Positions 1 to 12,564 of a DNA stretch of 64,000 nucleotides are shown here, piece by piece. How positions within the stretch are numbered: position 1 is the stretch's first letter; every line of letters begins with the position of its first letter. The position numbers and the translations under genes are program-made. This stretch comes from Ophiosphaerella korrae (lineage: Eukaryota; Ascomycota; Dothideomycetes; Pleosporales; Phaeosphaeriaceae), in the NCBI GenBank assembly GCA_028456385.1, contig JALNQF010000026.1, forward strand, positions 1 through 64,000, read 5' to 3'. Under the pieces are notes generated by a model. The model searched no databases. It saw nothing but the letters and a program-made list of their open reading frames with translations, and was not told the origin of the DNA.

Positions 1-118
<118 letters not shown>

Positions 119-134
119 CTAACTCCCATCTCAG

Positions 135-525
135 CGACACCGGCTACCGCACCGTGCCCCGCCTCCCCCCCACCACCAACGACTACTCCCCCGAATTCTC
201 CCACCTCCCCGTGTGCCCGGCCTTTACAGAAATAGGCACACTCCGCGGGCCCTTTGATCTCGGACTGATTCCCATCGGAGCCTACGCGCCGCGGTACATG
301 TTTAGCCCAGCGCACGCAAACCCATATGATGCCGTGAACATATTTATTGATACGCGGTGCAAGCACGCGATTGGTATGCATTGGGGCACGTGGGTGTTGA
401 CGGAGGAGGAGGTTGGGGAGTGTGTTGGGGGATTGCAGGAGGCGTGTGTGTGGAAGGGGGTGGATAAGGGGCGATTTGGGGTGGTGAGCGTGGGGGAAGG
501 GAGGGACGTGGATATAGTTGCGTAG
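135..525 (+). CDS. NAPE-PLD-like metallo-beta-lactamase, last exon (5' truncated)
   Basis: C-terminal exon of a protein like N-acyl-phosphatidylethanolamine-hydrolysing phospholipase D, a zinc hydrolase that releases N-acylethanolamines from membrane lipids. The exon starts after the CAG at 132-134. Its first base completes a Gly codon, giving the family metal motif (G)DTGY. Further on are the typical GAYAPRYMFSPAHANP and IGMHWGTW blocks; the His and Asp residues there belong to the beta-lactamase metal site. The upstream exons with the HxHxDH motif lie outside the window. The stop is TAG at 523-525. The family call is firm; the biological substrate in fungi is inferred from animal NAPE-PLD. 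Confidence 0.85.
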
Positions 526-676
526 TGAACGATAGAATGGAATGGAACCTAATCAACTCTGGGAGAAGAGGGGGGGTTATGGTCTTGTTGTCTTGCAACC
601 CAGAAAAACAACAACAACAACGACAAAAAAAAAAAAAAAAAAACAGATACAGTTAACCTGTTCCCCCCCCCCCCCT

Positions 677-3016
677 TTAGTACGCCCCCGCGTTTCCCAG
701 CCCATGCTCCTTGATATACTCGCCGCCCTTGTCCGCCCACTCGGCCCTCGTCACATAACCGCCCCTCACGCCATCCCCCGCCCACCGCGCCGCCCCCCGC
801 CACGCATCCAGCACGCAATCGCCCGCGCGCCTCACCGTAATGCTCTGCTCCGCCGGCACCACGGCGCGCAACTCGTCCCTCAGCCTCTCGTCGAACCCCC
901 GAAACAGCGTGTTCCCCCCCGTAAGAAAGATGTCGTTGAACACGGCTGCGCGCCGCGGATGCTCTGCGAGACGCTCGGTCAGGATATTGGCTGCGATTTC
1001 GACGATGCCTGCTTGGTCGACGCCGGCAATGGACGGCTGAAACACGACCTCGGGGACGCGGATGCGCTCGACGTTGAGGTGGAGCTGGTTGATGTCGCGC
1101 TGGGCTTCGGCGTCAAAGGGATACGGGCCGTGCAGGAAGGCGTGGAGGATGGATTTGGTCCAGTCGGTTTGCGCCTCGCGGGTCGAGTCCTCGGTGAAAT
1201 TGGGGTCGTGCTTGAGGAGTTGGGACTCGATGTCCTTGAGCGACTTGGTGAGATCTTCTTCTTCCTCGTCGTCGGAGGCTTCGCCTGTAGCAATCGTGCG
1301 GTATACACCCCAGTCGGCGTCGTCGGCACCAAAGGTGTCGTCGTCTGCGCCGCCACGACGGCGTTTCTTGGTGGGCGCGTCTGAGGCGAGGTTGGCAATG
1401 GATTTCATGCGCATTTGGTTGGCGAGCGATTTGCGGTTGCCCAGCTCGGCTTTCATGCGCTCGCGGTCTTTCATCTTTTGGATTATGGCTTGGCGCGCAA
1501 TGCGGCGTTCGTCGATCCAGGTTTGGGGGTCGGCTTCGCGGCGCGAGTCGTCGAGGCGTTGTTCTTCGGCAAGGCGGGCTTTTTCCTTTTCTTTTTCGAC
1601 TTTGGCGCGTTGGCGGGCGTCGTAGTTGGACTTCATTAGGCGTTGTTGGCGCTTTTGCTTGATGCCTTCTTCGTCGAGTTCCTCATCCGGCACCTCGAGT
1701 AGTGGGAATGTGGGCTCTTCTTGCTGCTCTTCCTCAATGTCACCCACATCTTTGTTACGGGCCTTTTTGATGCCCTTCTCCAGCTCCTTGACGCGCTTGT
1801 CGAGCTGGCCTTCGTCGTCAAAGTCGTTTGATTCCAGGACACGCGCCTTCTCTTTCTTCGTGGTGATCTCCTGAAGCTGTCCTTGGAGCTGGACATAGTA
1901 TTCAAGCTCCTCCTCCTTTTTCTTCAGCTTGTCTAGCCGCATCTTGGCGGCTTGTGCTTGTAATCGTCGGCCACTCTCTTTGCGCTTCTCTGCGGCTGCG
2001 GCGAGCTCTTCCTCGGTCTTTTGGACAACAACCTGCTCGGTGTATGGGAACTGGACGACATGGTTGCGGTCCTCGAGGCCGGTCCAGTCCAGATAGTGGC
2101 TGAGTTCGTTTTCATAGTCCTGGGATATGTAGCAATGCTCCCGTACCAGGTCCTCGGCTTGGTTGTCACTGATCTTGCCTGGGAAGTTGGGGTACTTTAG
2201 TTTAAGTAGCTTCAGAAGGTATTGGGCGGACTGGAAGCGACCCCAGTTCAGGCGGGTGGCTTGTGATAAGAGAGGTTTTGAATCAATCATGGGAATGACA
2301 TGGGTCGAGGTATAGGATGAATCCATAATCAGGCCAGTGCTCCCGCCATTGTACGAGTAGGAGAAGAGCGAGTCAATGCCGTATGCAACCGAGGGTGCGC
2401 CGTAGCACTCGAATAGGATTTCTGACATGGCTGCGAATATTTAGCATGGTCTTGGAGTGAATGACGGCGACATACTCTTTCTTGTGTAGCCCAGATTTGC
2501 TATCGGCTCCGTCATGACGATGGGCCGGCCTATGCGACCTGATGTACCAGCCACGCCCAGCTTATGAAACAGGTAGTCGAGCACACCTTCCATGGCGTCC
2601 CAGTTGTTGATGATATTGCTGCCGGGCTCGTAGATGGGCTTGGATTGGCCTCGCGCTGTGCCATCCGCGTACACGTCGGCGCCAATAAAGGTGAAGGTTC
2701 GATTGAGCTTGCGGTCTCTGTATCGCGCCATGTTAGGCAACACTGATAATCGGGGTTTCGAGTCGAAAGACCATCCGGCGCGGACAGCTGACGAGCCTGC
2801 GACATGTTAACCGGGCAGAGAAGGTTGGTGGATTGAAGCAATACCATTGTCGATTACTATGGCGGTGTTTTGATTGCTGCGCGCATAGCCCTCGGTGTCG
2901 ACAGGCCTGAAGCCTTCGAATGGCGGCTCACTCACAGTCCAAAGCTTCGCGGGCGGTAGTTTGGGAGAGTTGCGCCCAGAGGTTGAGGGCGCGTCGTTGG
3001 TAGCCATGGGGGCCAT
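677..3016 (-). CDS. ARP5: Actin-related protein 5 (INO80 complex)
   Basis: Three exons: 3016-2845, 2796-2476 and 2430-677, joined by 48- and 45-nt GT-AG introns, giving 748 residues. Exon 1 and 2 form the actin nucleotide-binding start (IVIDNG, then SSAVRAGW) and NVMARYRDRK-like block; exon 3 continues with the actin fold (FECYGAPSVAYGIDSLFSY, FLTGGNTLFRGF). A highly charged Glu/Lys-rich coiled insertion of about 270 residues interrupts the fold, as is characteristic of Arp5. In yeast Arp5 binds Ies6 and couples the Ino80 ATPase to nucleosome sliding in the nucleus. The IES6 gene lies less than 1 kb away, upstream of this start. The antisense strand of exon 3 is open over long stretches but has no coding likeness. 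Confidence 0.95.
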
Positions 3017-3277
3017 GGTGCCGGGGTGAAGGGGGGTGAAGAGGGGAGGTTGGCGAGGCGAGGCGAGGCGAAGGCTAAATCATGGTGTTGGTGAGGTCCC
3101 ATTGCCCTGGAGCTGCGGGCGCAATGGTTGCTGGTGAGGGCGGACCTCGATCCATGAGCCCGTGCACATCTACTTATTATATCCGCCTGTGGATGGCTAT
3201 GTTTGGGCTGCACACTTGTAGTAATGTTTGGATATAGTATTAATTCATTGCTATTGTCTTCTACTGCCGTCACATGA

Positions 3278-3651
3278 CTATGCTGGGTCCTTGAGGCCAT
3301 TGGTAGCTGTTGCGCTTCAGTGGACGCTCGCCAAGACAGACATACTTCCTACCTTCGAGATGGAACAGCACATTGGACTGGTAGTTCTTGAACATCTGCG
3401 CCACCAGCTCCGTGTCCATGTTCTGGATGTTGATTTCTTGTAGGTTCCTGTTCAGCATCATGATCGCCTCGTTGAGTTTCTCCTGCCGTCGTGTGAGCTG
3501 AATGTTAGCAAGACGGCACCTGCATCAACGCACGACATTGACAATGATACGAGAGAGCAGCTGGCTCTGTTGGTGCTCGTGGGGGCTTTCCTGGAGTCGA
3601 AAGATCAGCTCGACGTGTCTCCCCATCTACAGCTGTGGCTCTGCCTACCAT
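3278..3651 (-). CDS. DAD4: DASH/Dam1 complex subunit Dad4
   Basis: Four coding exons: 3651-3649, 3590-3534, 3482-3353 and 3306-3278, with introns of 58, 51 and 46 nt. The spliced product is 72 residues, the length of yeast Dad4. It carries the family signature: [13 protein letters not shown], then [18 protein letters not shown], then FHLEATN at the end. Dad4 is part of the ten-protein DASH ring that links kinetochores to spindle microtubules. The first coding exon is only the ATG, followed at once by the donor GTAGGC. The gene is too broken up for a simple ORF search and would be missed or truncated by a naive predictor. It is divergent from IES6 and tandem with ARP5. Confidence 0.93.
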
Positions 3652-3784
3652 AATTCTGATCCGGCCGCTCTGGCTGTGTACAGGACGCGTTGACGTGGTG
3701 TTGGGTGTCAAAGCGGCTAGCAGGCCTGTGATGTTATGATGAACTCTCCACCACAGCTACGCCTCACTCACCACAACACACACC
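3652..3784. promoter_or_regulatory. Shared DAD4/IES6 divergent promoter
   Basis: Only 133 bases separate the two start codons, which point away from each other, so both genes must draw on one short bidirectional promoter and very short leaders. No TATA box is evident. Confidence 0.6.
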
Positions 3785-4363
3785 ATGGCACCCTTAACCG
3801 CCGCCTCAGACGAGAAAACTCACCAGGCGCTCCTCGACAAGCTGGACATGCATGCCATCCACAAGCCCTTCCGGAATCCGCACTGGAAGCCCGCACAGCG
3901 CCGCAACAAGAACCTCAAGCAGATCATCGGCGAGGCCTCGCGCAAAGAAGCCTCGGTAATGGCCACGCAGAACAACAGCGGCCTCTCTACCCCCGCCATG
4001 CCCTACTCCGAAGGCATGACAGGCAACGCGACTCCTGTGGGCAGCGCAGGCCGCCCGCCCAACATTGCGCAGGCCGCCCAGAGCCTCAGCACGCTGGTGC
4101 TGGAGAAGAACGGACGGGCGGCAGCAGCCGCAAACGGGACCGGGCCAGCGCCCACCTACACCAACATCGAGTCGGCGCCCAGCTTCCACCCTAGCAGTCA
4201 GAAGAAGTACTGCGACATCACCGGCCTGCCTGCACCCTACACCGACCCCAAGACCCGGCTGCGATACCACAACAAGGAGCTGTATGGCACCATCAGAACC
4301 ATGCCCCAGAACGTCTACGAGGGCTATCTGGCGGCGCGAGGCGCCCACACCATTCTGAAGTGA
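3785..4363 (+). CDS. IES6: INO80 subunit Ies6 (YL1_C domain)
   Basis: Intronless, 192 residues. The N-terminal KPFRNPHWKPAQRRNKNLKQ block and the C-terminal YL1_C motif (KYCDITGLPAPYTDPKTRLRY, about residues 139-160) are diagnostic of Ies6/INO80C. A low-complexity Ala/Gly linker of about 60 residues joins them. Ies6 forms a stable module with Arp5 that contacts nucleosomal DNA near the Ino80 motor. The gene for that partner sits on the opposite strand beyond DAD4. The start ATG follows CACC, a good fungal context. Confidence 0.95.
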   Translation: MAPLTAASDEKTHQALLDKLDMHAIHKPFRNPHWKPAQRRNKNLKQIIGEASRKEASVMATQNNSGLSTPAMPYSEGMTGNATPVGSAGRPPNIAQAAQSLSTLVLEKNGRAAAAANGTGPAPTYTNIESAPSFHPSSQKKYCDITGLPAPYTDPKTRLRYHNKELYGTIRTMPQNVYEGYLAARGAHTILK

Positions 4364-4917
4364 CATATTACGGCATCAATCATGTATGACCATCAAAGTC
4401 AAGCTCCTTCCACCCACCACGCACCTTTCGATGCGTGGCTCAAGAAGACGCTCCGGCTTAATCGTGATCCAGTATTCTTCTTCGCCCAATTGACGGCATA
4501 CCAGGGCCTCGAGGGAGGATTCCTAGTTACAGCAGCATGAAGCGTGCTGTTGTCGGGGCGGTCCTAGTGTGTGTGTGTGTGCGTGTGTGCGTGTGTGTAT
4601 GCAACAGACTAGCCAATACATATCAAGGAGAAGAGACTCCTCTCCCATTGGCATCATGGTTGTTCTTGATAGTCTGATGGTTGATGAGTGATGGCCTGAC
4701 GGTTCAAGATCCCCAAGTGCAGGCGACGCGCTAAAACGACCAGGATCCGTCCCAACGTTGCGCGCGCCGCGTCTCCCAAACCAACGGGCCACGACACAAA
4801 TGTAGAGTCCGTCAGAACGCCATAATCAAGCCGCTTCTCCCACGCCGTCCGAGTTTCGTTTCTTTCCTTCTTGTCTCCCTCTCACCCAATCTCCCACACC
4901 ACCCAACAACCGCCAAA
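4364..4917. other. IES6 3' / GOT1 5' intergenic region
   Basis: Holds a GT-rich microsatellite at 4567-4599 (mostly GT with interspersed GCGT) and, from about 4850, a strongly pyrimidine-rich stretch just before the GOT1 start, as usual for fungal core promoters. No gene seen. Confidence 0.6.
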
Positions 4918-5540
4918 ATGCCCACCATGTGGCTCTCCGACACCCAAAGTGCGCCCCAATCCAACCCATATCCAATCTCTATATCCTAACACCCCCCCAG
5001 AAATCGGCGTCGCCTTCTGCTCAGGGGGTATGTACGCCTCGCGCACCCACCAGCCCTGCCCCTAACCTAACACCCCCAGGCGGCATCTTCCTCATCGGCG
5101 GCGTCATGATGTTTTTCGACCGCGCAATGTACTTCCCCTCTCCTCTCCTCCCCCCCCTTCCCAGCCAAATAGATCACTAATTCCAATAGGCTCGCAATGG
5201 GCAACGTACGTCCCCTCCCCCTCTCTTACTCCCCATCTCACACCCCCAGATCCTCTTCCTAATCGGCCTCACCCTCATAATCGGCACGCAAAAAACGCTA
5301 TCCTTCTTCGCGCGCCGCCAGAAGTGGAAGGGCACCGCGGCATTTGCGCTGGGCATCACGCTTATTCTGTTGCGCTGGGCATTTGTTGGCTTTGTGGTTG
5401 AGCTGTATGGTATTTTGGTGCTGTTTGGAGATTTTTTGGCTACGGTTGCGGGGTTTGTCGGGGGGGTGCCGGTTGTGGGGCCGTATATTGCGAGGGCGTT
5501 GGAGAAGGTTGGGGGGGTGGGGAGGGAGAGTGCGGTTTAG
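4918..5540 (+). CDS. GOT1: Golgi transport protein Got1
   Basis: Five exons: 4918-4948, 5001-5027, 5080-5128, 5190-5205 and 5250-5540, total 137 residues (yeast Got1 has 138). The product has four membrane segments typical of Got1/Sft2: IGVAFCSGGIFLIGGVMMFF, then ILFLIGLTLIIG, ALGITLILLRWAFVGF and ILVLFGDFLATVAGF, with FFARRQKWKG between. Got1 acts in ER-Golgi vesicle traffic and membrane fusion. Exon 4 is a 16-nt microexon (G + LAMGN). Three of the four acceptors end in an almost pure C tract (ACCCCCCCAG and similar) after CTAAC or CTCAC. Splice choices are supported by unbroken family likeness across every junction. Confidence 0.93.
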
Positions 5541-6155
5541 GGGAGGGGGGAGGGGGGGTGGTGTGGGTGAAGGGCTTTTTTTTTTTTTGGGAATGGCGTT
5601 TGGGCAATGGTGTTAGGGAACGGTGTGCATATCGAAGAATATATCCCCTGTTTAGAGAGATGTGTACGTTGGAGGGTAGAACGCGGGACATTCGCAGCCA
5701 AGTTTCTCGAGCACACTGTGTGTAAACTTTTGTTGTCGGAGTCGGATTTCGTGCCGCATACCCAATCATCCCAACACGCTCCCAAACGCCCAGACTCGTT
5801 TCACAAACACGAGTCACACCGAGCAGGACAAGACTTATGTCCCCCGTTTCAGCACGACCACACACACACCAGGCCGAATAACAGCTGCAGGGCCAACAAC
5901 CCTGAACCACCCAGCCGGTTATATTACAGGAGAAAAAAAATAAAAATAAAAATAAAAATAAAAATAAAAATAAAAAAAGTCTCATGTGAAATGGATTTAT
6001 TCCCGGCCATAAACCAAGTACGATGGGATATGATATGTAGCCCCCAAGCAAAAAAAAAAACGCCAGCCTCATAAGCCACAGCCCAGTACCCGATGAGCCG
6101 CTCCCAAACACCCCAGCGCTAAATCAATGCGTTCTATCTTCATCCCCATCCTGCT
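5541..6155. other. Convergent 3' ends with A/T-rich simple repeats
   Basis: Region between two converging genes. Contains a T-run near 5576-5588 and a hexanucleotide repeat TAAAAA x6 at 5941-5978 flanked by A-runs. No gene seen. Confidence 0.6.
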
Positions 6156-7006
6156 CTACACCAAAAAATGCGAATAATGCCCTGGCACCCGTGCACGACA
6201 CTTTTCACAATCCTCCCTATACCCCATACTAAACCTTCCTCCTCCGCCCCCACCACCACCACCACCACCTCCTCCTCCTCCTCCCCCCCCCGTGAACGCC
6301 CCACTCCTCTTCCGCCCCCTAGGCGCGGGCGCACACGACAGCTCGGTAGGGCACTCGTCCATATCCGTGTCGAAGGACAGGCGCTCAAGCTGCGACTGCG
6401 TGAGGGCGGTGGGTGTGTCGAGGAAGTCGTCGTCTTCGGAGATGGGGGAGGGCATGCGCGGGTGTGCTAATGTGCGTTGTTGGGTTGGCGCAGGGCGGGC
6501 AAAGGTTGGGTGGATGGGGGTGGGGATGCGCGAGTTGGTGGGGGCGGTGGTGAAGAGGGCGGCGTTGAGTTTGGCGGGGCGGAGGAAGGTTGTGCAGAGA
6601 CTTGGGGAGAGGGCGGGTTGGCTGGTTGTGTCGCAGTCGTCCATGTCCATGTCTGTGTCTGCCGGCGGAGACTGGATGGGGTTGTGTGCGGGGTTGGGCG
6701 AGTCGGCGTCGTAGTCTGATTGTGCAGGCGTCATGGCTTCGAGGTCGGAGACGATTCGAGGAGGCGTAGGTGAGGGACGGATGGGGAGCGTTTGGCGTTG
6801 GGGGGAGTCGTGTGGGTGTGCATTAGGGAACCACGTGCGAGATTTCTGGCCTGCTGTTAGAAATGTCGTGATGGCGGAGTGTCCAGGCTTCGTACCTTGG
6901 CCTGCTGGTGCTCGTGCCGCGAGCCATAGCCATAACCCTCGCCATCGTCCGAGTCCGAGTCGTCTTCTCTCCGCCGTTTGGCGCTCATATGCTGAAACGC
7001 GAACAT
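6156..7006 (-). CDS. Conserved fungal protein of unknown function, poly-Gly tract
   Basis: Two exons, 7006-6896 and 6845-6156, with a 50-nt intron containing TCTAAC; 266 residues. The N-terminus is basic then acidic (SAKRRREDDSDSDDGEG), suggesting a nuclear protein. The middle is Pro/Ser/Thr-rich with SPISEDDDFLDTP, which looks like a phosphodegron or docking patch. Near the C-terminus a run of about 18 Gly, encoded by GGN repeats at about 6240-6295, precedes a compact motif GYREDCEKCRARVPGHYSHF with two close cysteines. I recognise the C-terminal block as conserved among fungal hypothetical proteins but know no function. The start ATG is the first in frame after upstream stops. Confidence 0.75.
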
Positions 7007-8222
7007 TATGATCTATGCACCGAGGAAAGAGATTATGTATAGTCAACGCGGTCAACGCGCTCAAAGCGAGAGAGAGCAACAGGCTTCTCGAATTAGGCAA
7101 AAGTATTAGCAAGAACAACGAGTCCGAGGTTGTGGTTGAAGTTCTGGGCAGTGCATATGTTTTGAGGCAGATGAGGGGGTTCAATCGTCAGGGGAAGACG
7201 TGGGAGCGGCTGGCTCGTTTCAGATGCCCGGGGGTAACGCATGAATGCATGCACTGCGTGGAGGAGTCGCGCGCCTGTACCCGATCAGCGGCGATCCCAC
7301 GTCCAGATGCCTGGTCCGTTGTTGTTCGAAGCAAAAGCGCGATCCCTGCTGGCTGGGCGGACAGACATCGGTCGGTGCACAGCCTGGAGGTGAGGCTGAG
7401 CATGCAGCACGTGACCCGGACCTGCACGAAAACCAAGACCTACGGAGACGAGCGGGCGTCGGGGTGGCAGGAGGCGTGCTTGGTCGCTCCCTCGCGAGCT
7501 GAAGTTGAACATCTGCCTCAGCTCTCTTGACGCCTCGCCTGCTAGTTAGGAACCGCACAATTGCGTCGACTACCACCCGTCTTGTCGAGCTGCCACGCGC
7601 GCACCAGCACCAGAACTGTGCAAAGACCTCATCTGCGGTCGTCGTAGAGGGTGTACAGTCACCTCCGAGCATGCAGACACACACAGACATGCAAACCCCA
7701 AACAGCTCGACCAACCGCAGCGGGGCCGCCGTGGTATGTCAGGTCAGCTTCGGCTGGCGGCAGCTAGTACCTAGATAGTCGTCGACCTGAGTCTAGCAGC
7801 TATCGATAACAAGCCTCGTTAAGCCCCGCGTCCAGACTGTTTGACAAAAAGTTTGGCGTATATGACTCTGCTGCTGACCGTTCCCTGGCTAGCTACCTCT
7901 TTGGGGCTTTATTGACCACGCTTGCAGCCTTCACATTCTTATCTGCAACCCGAACTCGGACCTAACGTCTGCATTTTTATGCGCAATCCTGCTCCGACGC
8001 CTGCACTTTCACCTCACCTATCTCTCCCACCCAATTGACGTTTGCTATTCCCCTGCGTGCGTCTCCAGTTTCTATATTCAGCGAGTGATACACACCGTAG
8101 GTTACTCCCCCGTCGTAGTACCAGCACTGCTGCAGCAAGCCTTCACTTGCGCCAGAGTGTTACTCAGCCGCAGGACTCTCGCTGACTGTGGTAATATAAA
8201 AGCCCGTTGGACCACCAGAAAT
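7007..8222. other. Divergent promoter region before DAHP synthase
   Basis: 1.2 kb between divergent genes. It contains a Gcn4/Cpc1-type site (separate entry), a short upstream ORF of 19 codons at 7979-8038 that would precede the DAHP synthase ORF if transcription starts early, and a pyrimidine-rich stretch near 8010-8070. No convincing gene. Confidence 0.5.
7863..7868 (+). promoter_or_regulatory. Candidate Gcn4/Cpc1 site (TGACTC)
   Basis: TGACTC, the core of the cross-pathway control element, 355 bases upstream of the ATG of an aromatic amino acid biosynthesis gene, a class known to be under Gcn4/Cpc1 control. A six-base match can occur by chance. Confidence 0.4.
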
Positions 8223-9487
<1,265 letters not shown>

Positions 9488-9770
9488 TGCCCATCAGGGT
9501 GTTGATTTTGCCTCAAGGGGCCTGTGTATAAATTGGAATGTCAAAAATTCATCTAACATGATGTGGGAGTATTGGTTAGATTTGAGCTCGATTATTCACG
9601 AGTCTGGGTATCCAATCCATCCTTTGGTTTTTCACTTGAAGATCTGATGTTGTGAATCCGTGGAGCTAGCGTCAAGGGAGGCCTTGAAATGGTCGGACTT
9701 TGGATGCCACAACGCGGCACAGCGATTGCACCGAAGATCCGAGTCGTACTGTATAATCGTCTTCAGGCAT

Positions 9771-10810
9771 CTACTCATCGTCGTCATCATCGTCATCCCT
9801 TGTCACCTGGCTCCGTCCAGACCCACCCATACTACTTCTCCCACTAACTCTATCAGCCCTTTCTCCAACATACACATCACCCGTGCACTCGGTCTTGCAG
9901 CTGGGACACTTCCTATTATCTCTTCCTCTTCCTTTGTAATATGAGTTCGCACATGCATCATGCCATCGGACTCCACAATCACGATTATTGCATCGGATGC
10001 CGTATGTCACGATTTCCCTGCACCCTTCGCAATCGCGGATCCGGATGACTGGCTCGTCGCTGTCCGCATCGTCGGCCGTCTCGTTGTACGTCTCCTTGAG
10101 GTACGCGCGCAGCTCCATGAGTGCCCGTGGCGCAAGCGAGTAGTACTGTGCGCGCGACTTGCGAAAGAAACCGTCATTTTGCAGGGCGCCGAGTACCTCG
10201 TCCGCTTCCCGGATTGAGATTCCCGTGTCAGCGGCCTGCGATGCGTCGTTTTCGGCTGGGTCGGTGAATTGCGATTGGCGGTTGCGGCGCGAGGGGCGCG
10301 CGAGCTGAGATGCCTCCGTGTGTTTGATAGCCATGACTTCTCGTGTGTGCGTGTTGTTGGTTTCGAACATATAGTCGAGGAGGCGGCGTATGTATGCGAT
10401 TTCACTCGCGGAGAACCTGGTTGCGAGTTGGGTGAGGGAGTCGGAGGTTTTATTTACTAGGGCGTAGACGATTTCTTTGGTCTGCTGGTCTTTGATGGAG
10501 CGGATTTCAAAGTCGTAGTGTTCGATTTTCGCGTTGACGGTTTGGATTGTGGAGGTTATGAGGGGCTGGGTCACGTCGCCTTCTGAGCATGGGCGATCGG
10601 GGTCTGGTAGTGGGCTTAACGTTTGTCAACGCAGGGAAGGAAAAAATATCACTGACTATGTGCGGTCATAACGTGTGCGAGGATTGGTTTGATCTCGTCT
10701 ATTGTCATGACGCTGTATGTGAGGAAAGCCTGGAAGAAGGCGCGATGCATGTAAGTATAGCCTTCATCTGGCGGCATAGGCCGCACAAAAGGCGAGCCAT
10801 CTCGAGACAT
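9771..10810 (-). CDS. NSE1: Smc5/6 complex subunit Nse1 (RING-like E3)
   Basis: Two exons, 10810-10657 and 10582-9771, with a 74-nt intron; 321 residues. The N-terminal winged-helix part (MHRAFFQAFLTYSVMT, then FEIRSIKDQQ) matches Nse1. The C-terminal variant RING has the Cys/His ligands C-x2-C ... C-x4-C ... H-x2-C ... C-x2-C in RDCEGCREIV to KCPSCKTEC. Nse1 pairs with Nse3 and Nse4 in the Smc5/6 DNA-repair complex and has ubiquitin ligase activity. The tail is a short Ser/Gly stretch ending in an Asp run. The donor GTCAGT is acceptable but not optimal; the exon 1 boundary is therefore the least certain point. Confidence 0.9.
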
Positions 10811-12564
10811 GGCGGATGAGATAGTGTTGGTGAAATCGAGGTTAGCTTGGGTGATGGTTGTGGGACAGCCCAACGCGAGAACACGAAAGTCAAACGAAGG
10901 CACGTGACTGCCAAGCACTAATATAGCTCAAGCCGATAGGTATATCTCAAGGCATCTACAATGAAGGTGGCTAGGCTGGTGATTACAACCGCCAACTATT
11001 TCAAAATTTTCCCCGGTCCCAGAAGATCCAGCAGACAAGGGCCTCAGAATTTTGCAGCCTAATCCTCCTCTAGAAAATTCAGTTCTCACAGCCTAGTCTC
11101 GTTGAGAAGTTGAGAGTCGATCAAGACGCCACTGCAAACTGTGGCTATCAAACATGTCGCTAATAGCCGAACCTTTGTCCAAGACGGCCTGAGACAGATC
11201 TGCGAAGATGCCCTTGAGGACGGCCGTCTTCTAGATTCCTGTGCAGAGCAGCGATTCAGGAATTAGCGGCGGATGCTCGTACCCTTTTTGCGCCACAACG
11301 AAAATGCGGTCAACGTGTGTTAGCAGGCCCAGCCCTGCACAGCCAGGGTAGCACGCGACAGTAAAGTGTGCAGATGCGCCAGTCCACCACAAGCAAAGAC
11401 CAGGCACTGATCAACTGCAGCGCATCTCAGCCTCCTGTGTAACCAGGACCAAGACGCTCTTTATTGCCTTGTGCAAAGTGGTTGTCTCGCTACAGATAGG
11501 GAGCGTCGATCAAACTAGGGTCCAGCATGCATCATCGGTGGGTCCTGGTTTCAGTCATGACGCCTCGCCAGCTTGTTCTCGGATTTCGACAACAGGTTTG
11601 GGCGTGGAAGAGGATGAAAATGCCGCCGCTGGACCATCACCTGCCCATTCGATTCATGGAATTAGGCAGGCACCTGACGCGCAACATGAATATGGCCTTA
11701 CCCTGGAAGACGAGGTGGGCTGTTTTATGCCTAAGCAACCGTTGTTGACCTTGGTCGTTAGTTACCTACCCAAATAGATGCTTTCAGACTGCGTGCGCTA
11801 GTCTAGTGAAGTGGCCAGAGACGACTATCCAGGTAGCGCAAGGAGAGTGCCAAATGATAGGCCGAAATGGCTTTACTACAGCGAGGACCAGGCCTGGATG
11901 CCGGGGATGCTCAGTTGCCGTTGGCAGGCTGCCTTGGAAGCGGAGCGTCACGTCGATTTACAATCGCCGGGGCCCCTCTACTCCCTCGATCTTACTTATT
12001 GTCCCCGATCCGCCTTCGCTCTCTCTGCATCGCGAATAATCTCCCGCCCTCCCCCTTGATTGCACTTTCCGCTGGCCTTCCGCCTAGTTGCCGAGTCCAG
12101 CTCGCGTGTTCCCGTCCCTGTACCAGGCACGCTTGGTGTTGCGTCCCTGCATGCTCTGCTAGGCCAACGTCCCGCATGACGGCATCCGCGCGTTATTCTT
12201 ACTCTACTATTCTTGCACGGCCTTGCATCGCAGTCACGCCAACCGTGGTGGCCTGCGCCTCGAACAGACACCTCAGCGCATTCGGCCGCATCTGTTCCTG
12301 TTGAGTGGCCTGGCGTGGCCATCGGCACGGACGATTGTTTTGTCATACAGGAGAGAGCCGCCTTCAGCCTCCCTGTGACGTCACTTCTCCTTTCAGCACT
12401 GGTGACGAAACACCATCCGCTCTGCATACACCAACTGCTCAACCACCCAGCCGCCCGCCCGTTGTCTCCATTTTTCATGCACCTATTTCCTACAGCGACC
12501 ATTTCGCTCTCGCCTGCCGCTGTCCCACGCCCCCAGAGTTGACGCGTTGGCGCCTCTCGCGACA
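10811..12564. other. Divergent intergenic region before the phosphatase gene
   Basis: 1.75 kb between divergently transcribed NSE1 and the phosphatase gene. Several short open frames occur but none has family likeness or codon bias. The last 550 bases are C/T-rich and probably contain the leader of the phosphatase mRNA, plus a perfect CRE (separate entry). Confidence 0.5.
12376..12383. promoter_or_regulatory. Perfect CRE palindrome (TGACGTCA)
   Basis: TGACGTCA, the consensus for ATF/CREB bZIP factors such as Atf1, 182 bases before the ATG of a Pyp-type phosphatase. An eight-base perfect palindrome at promoter distance is unlikely to be pure chance. Confidence 0.6.

Noticed and set aside
11469..11777. 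102-codon frame before the phosphatase gene
   Set aside because: No likeness or codon bias; lies in probable promoter sequence.
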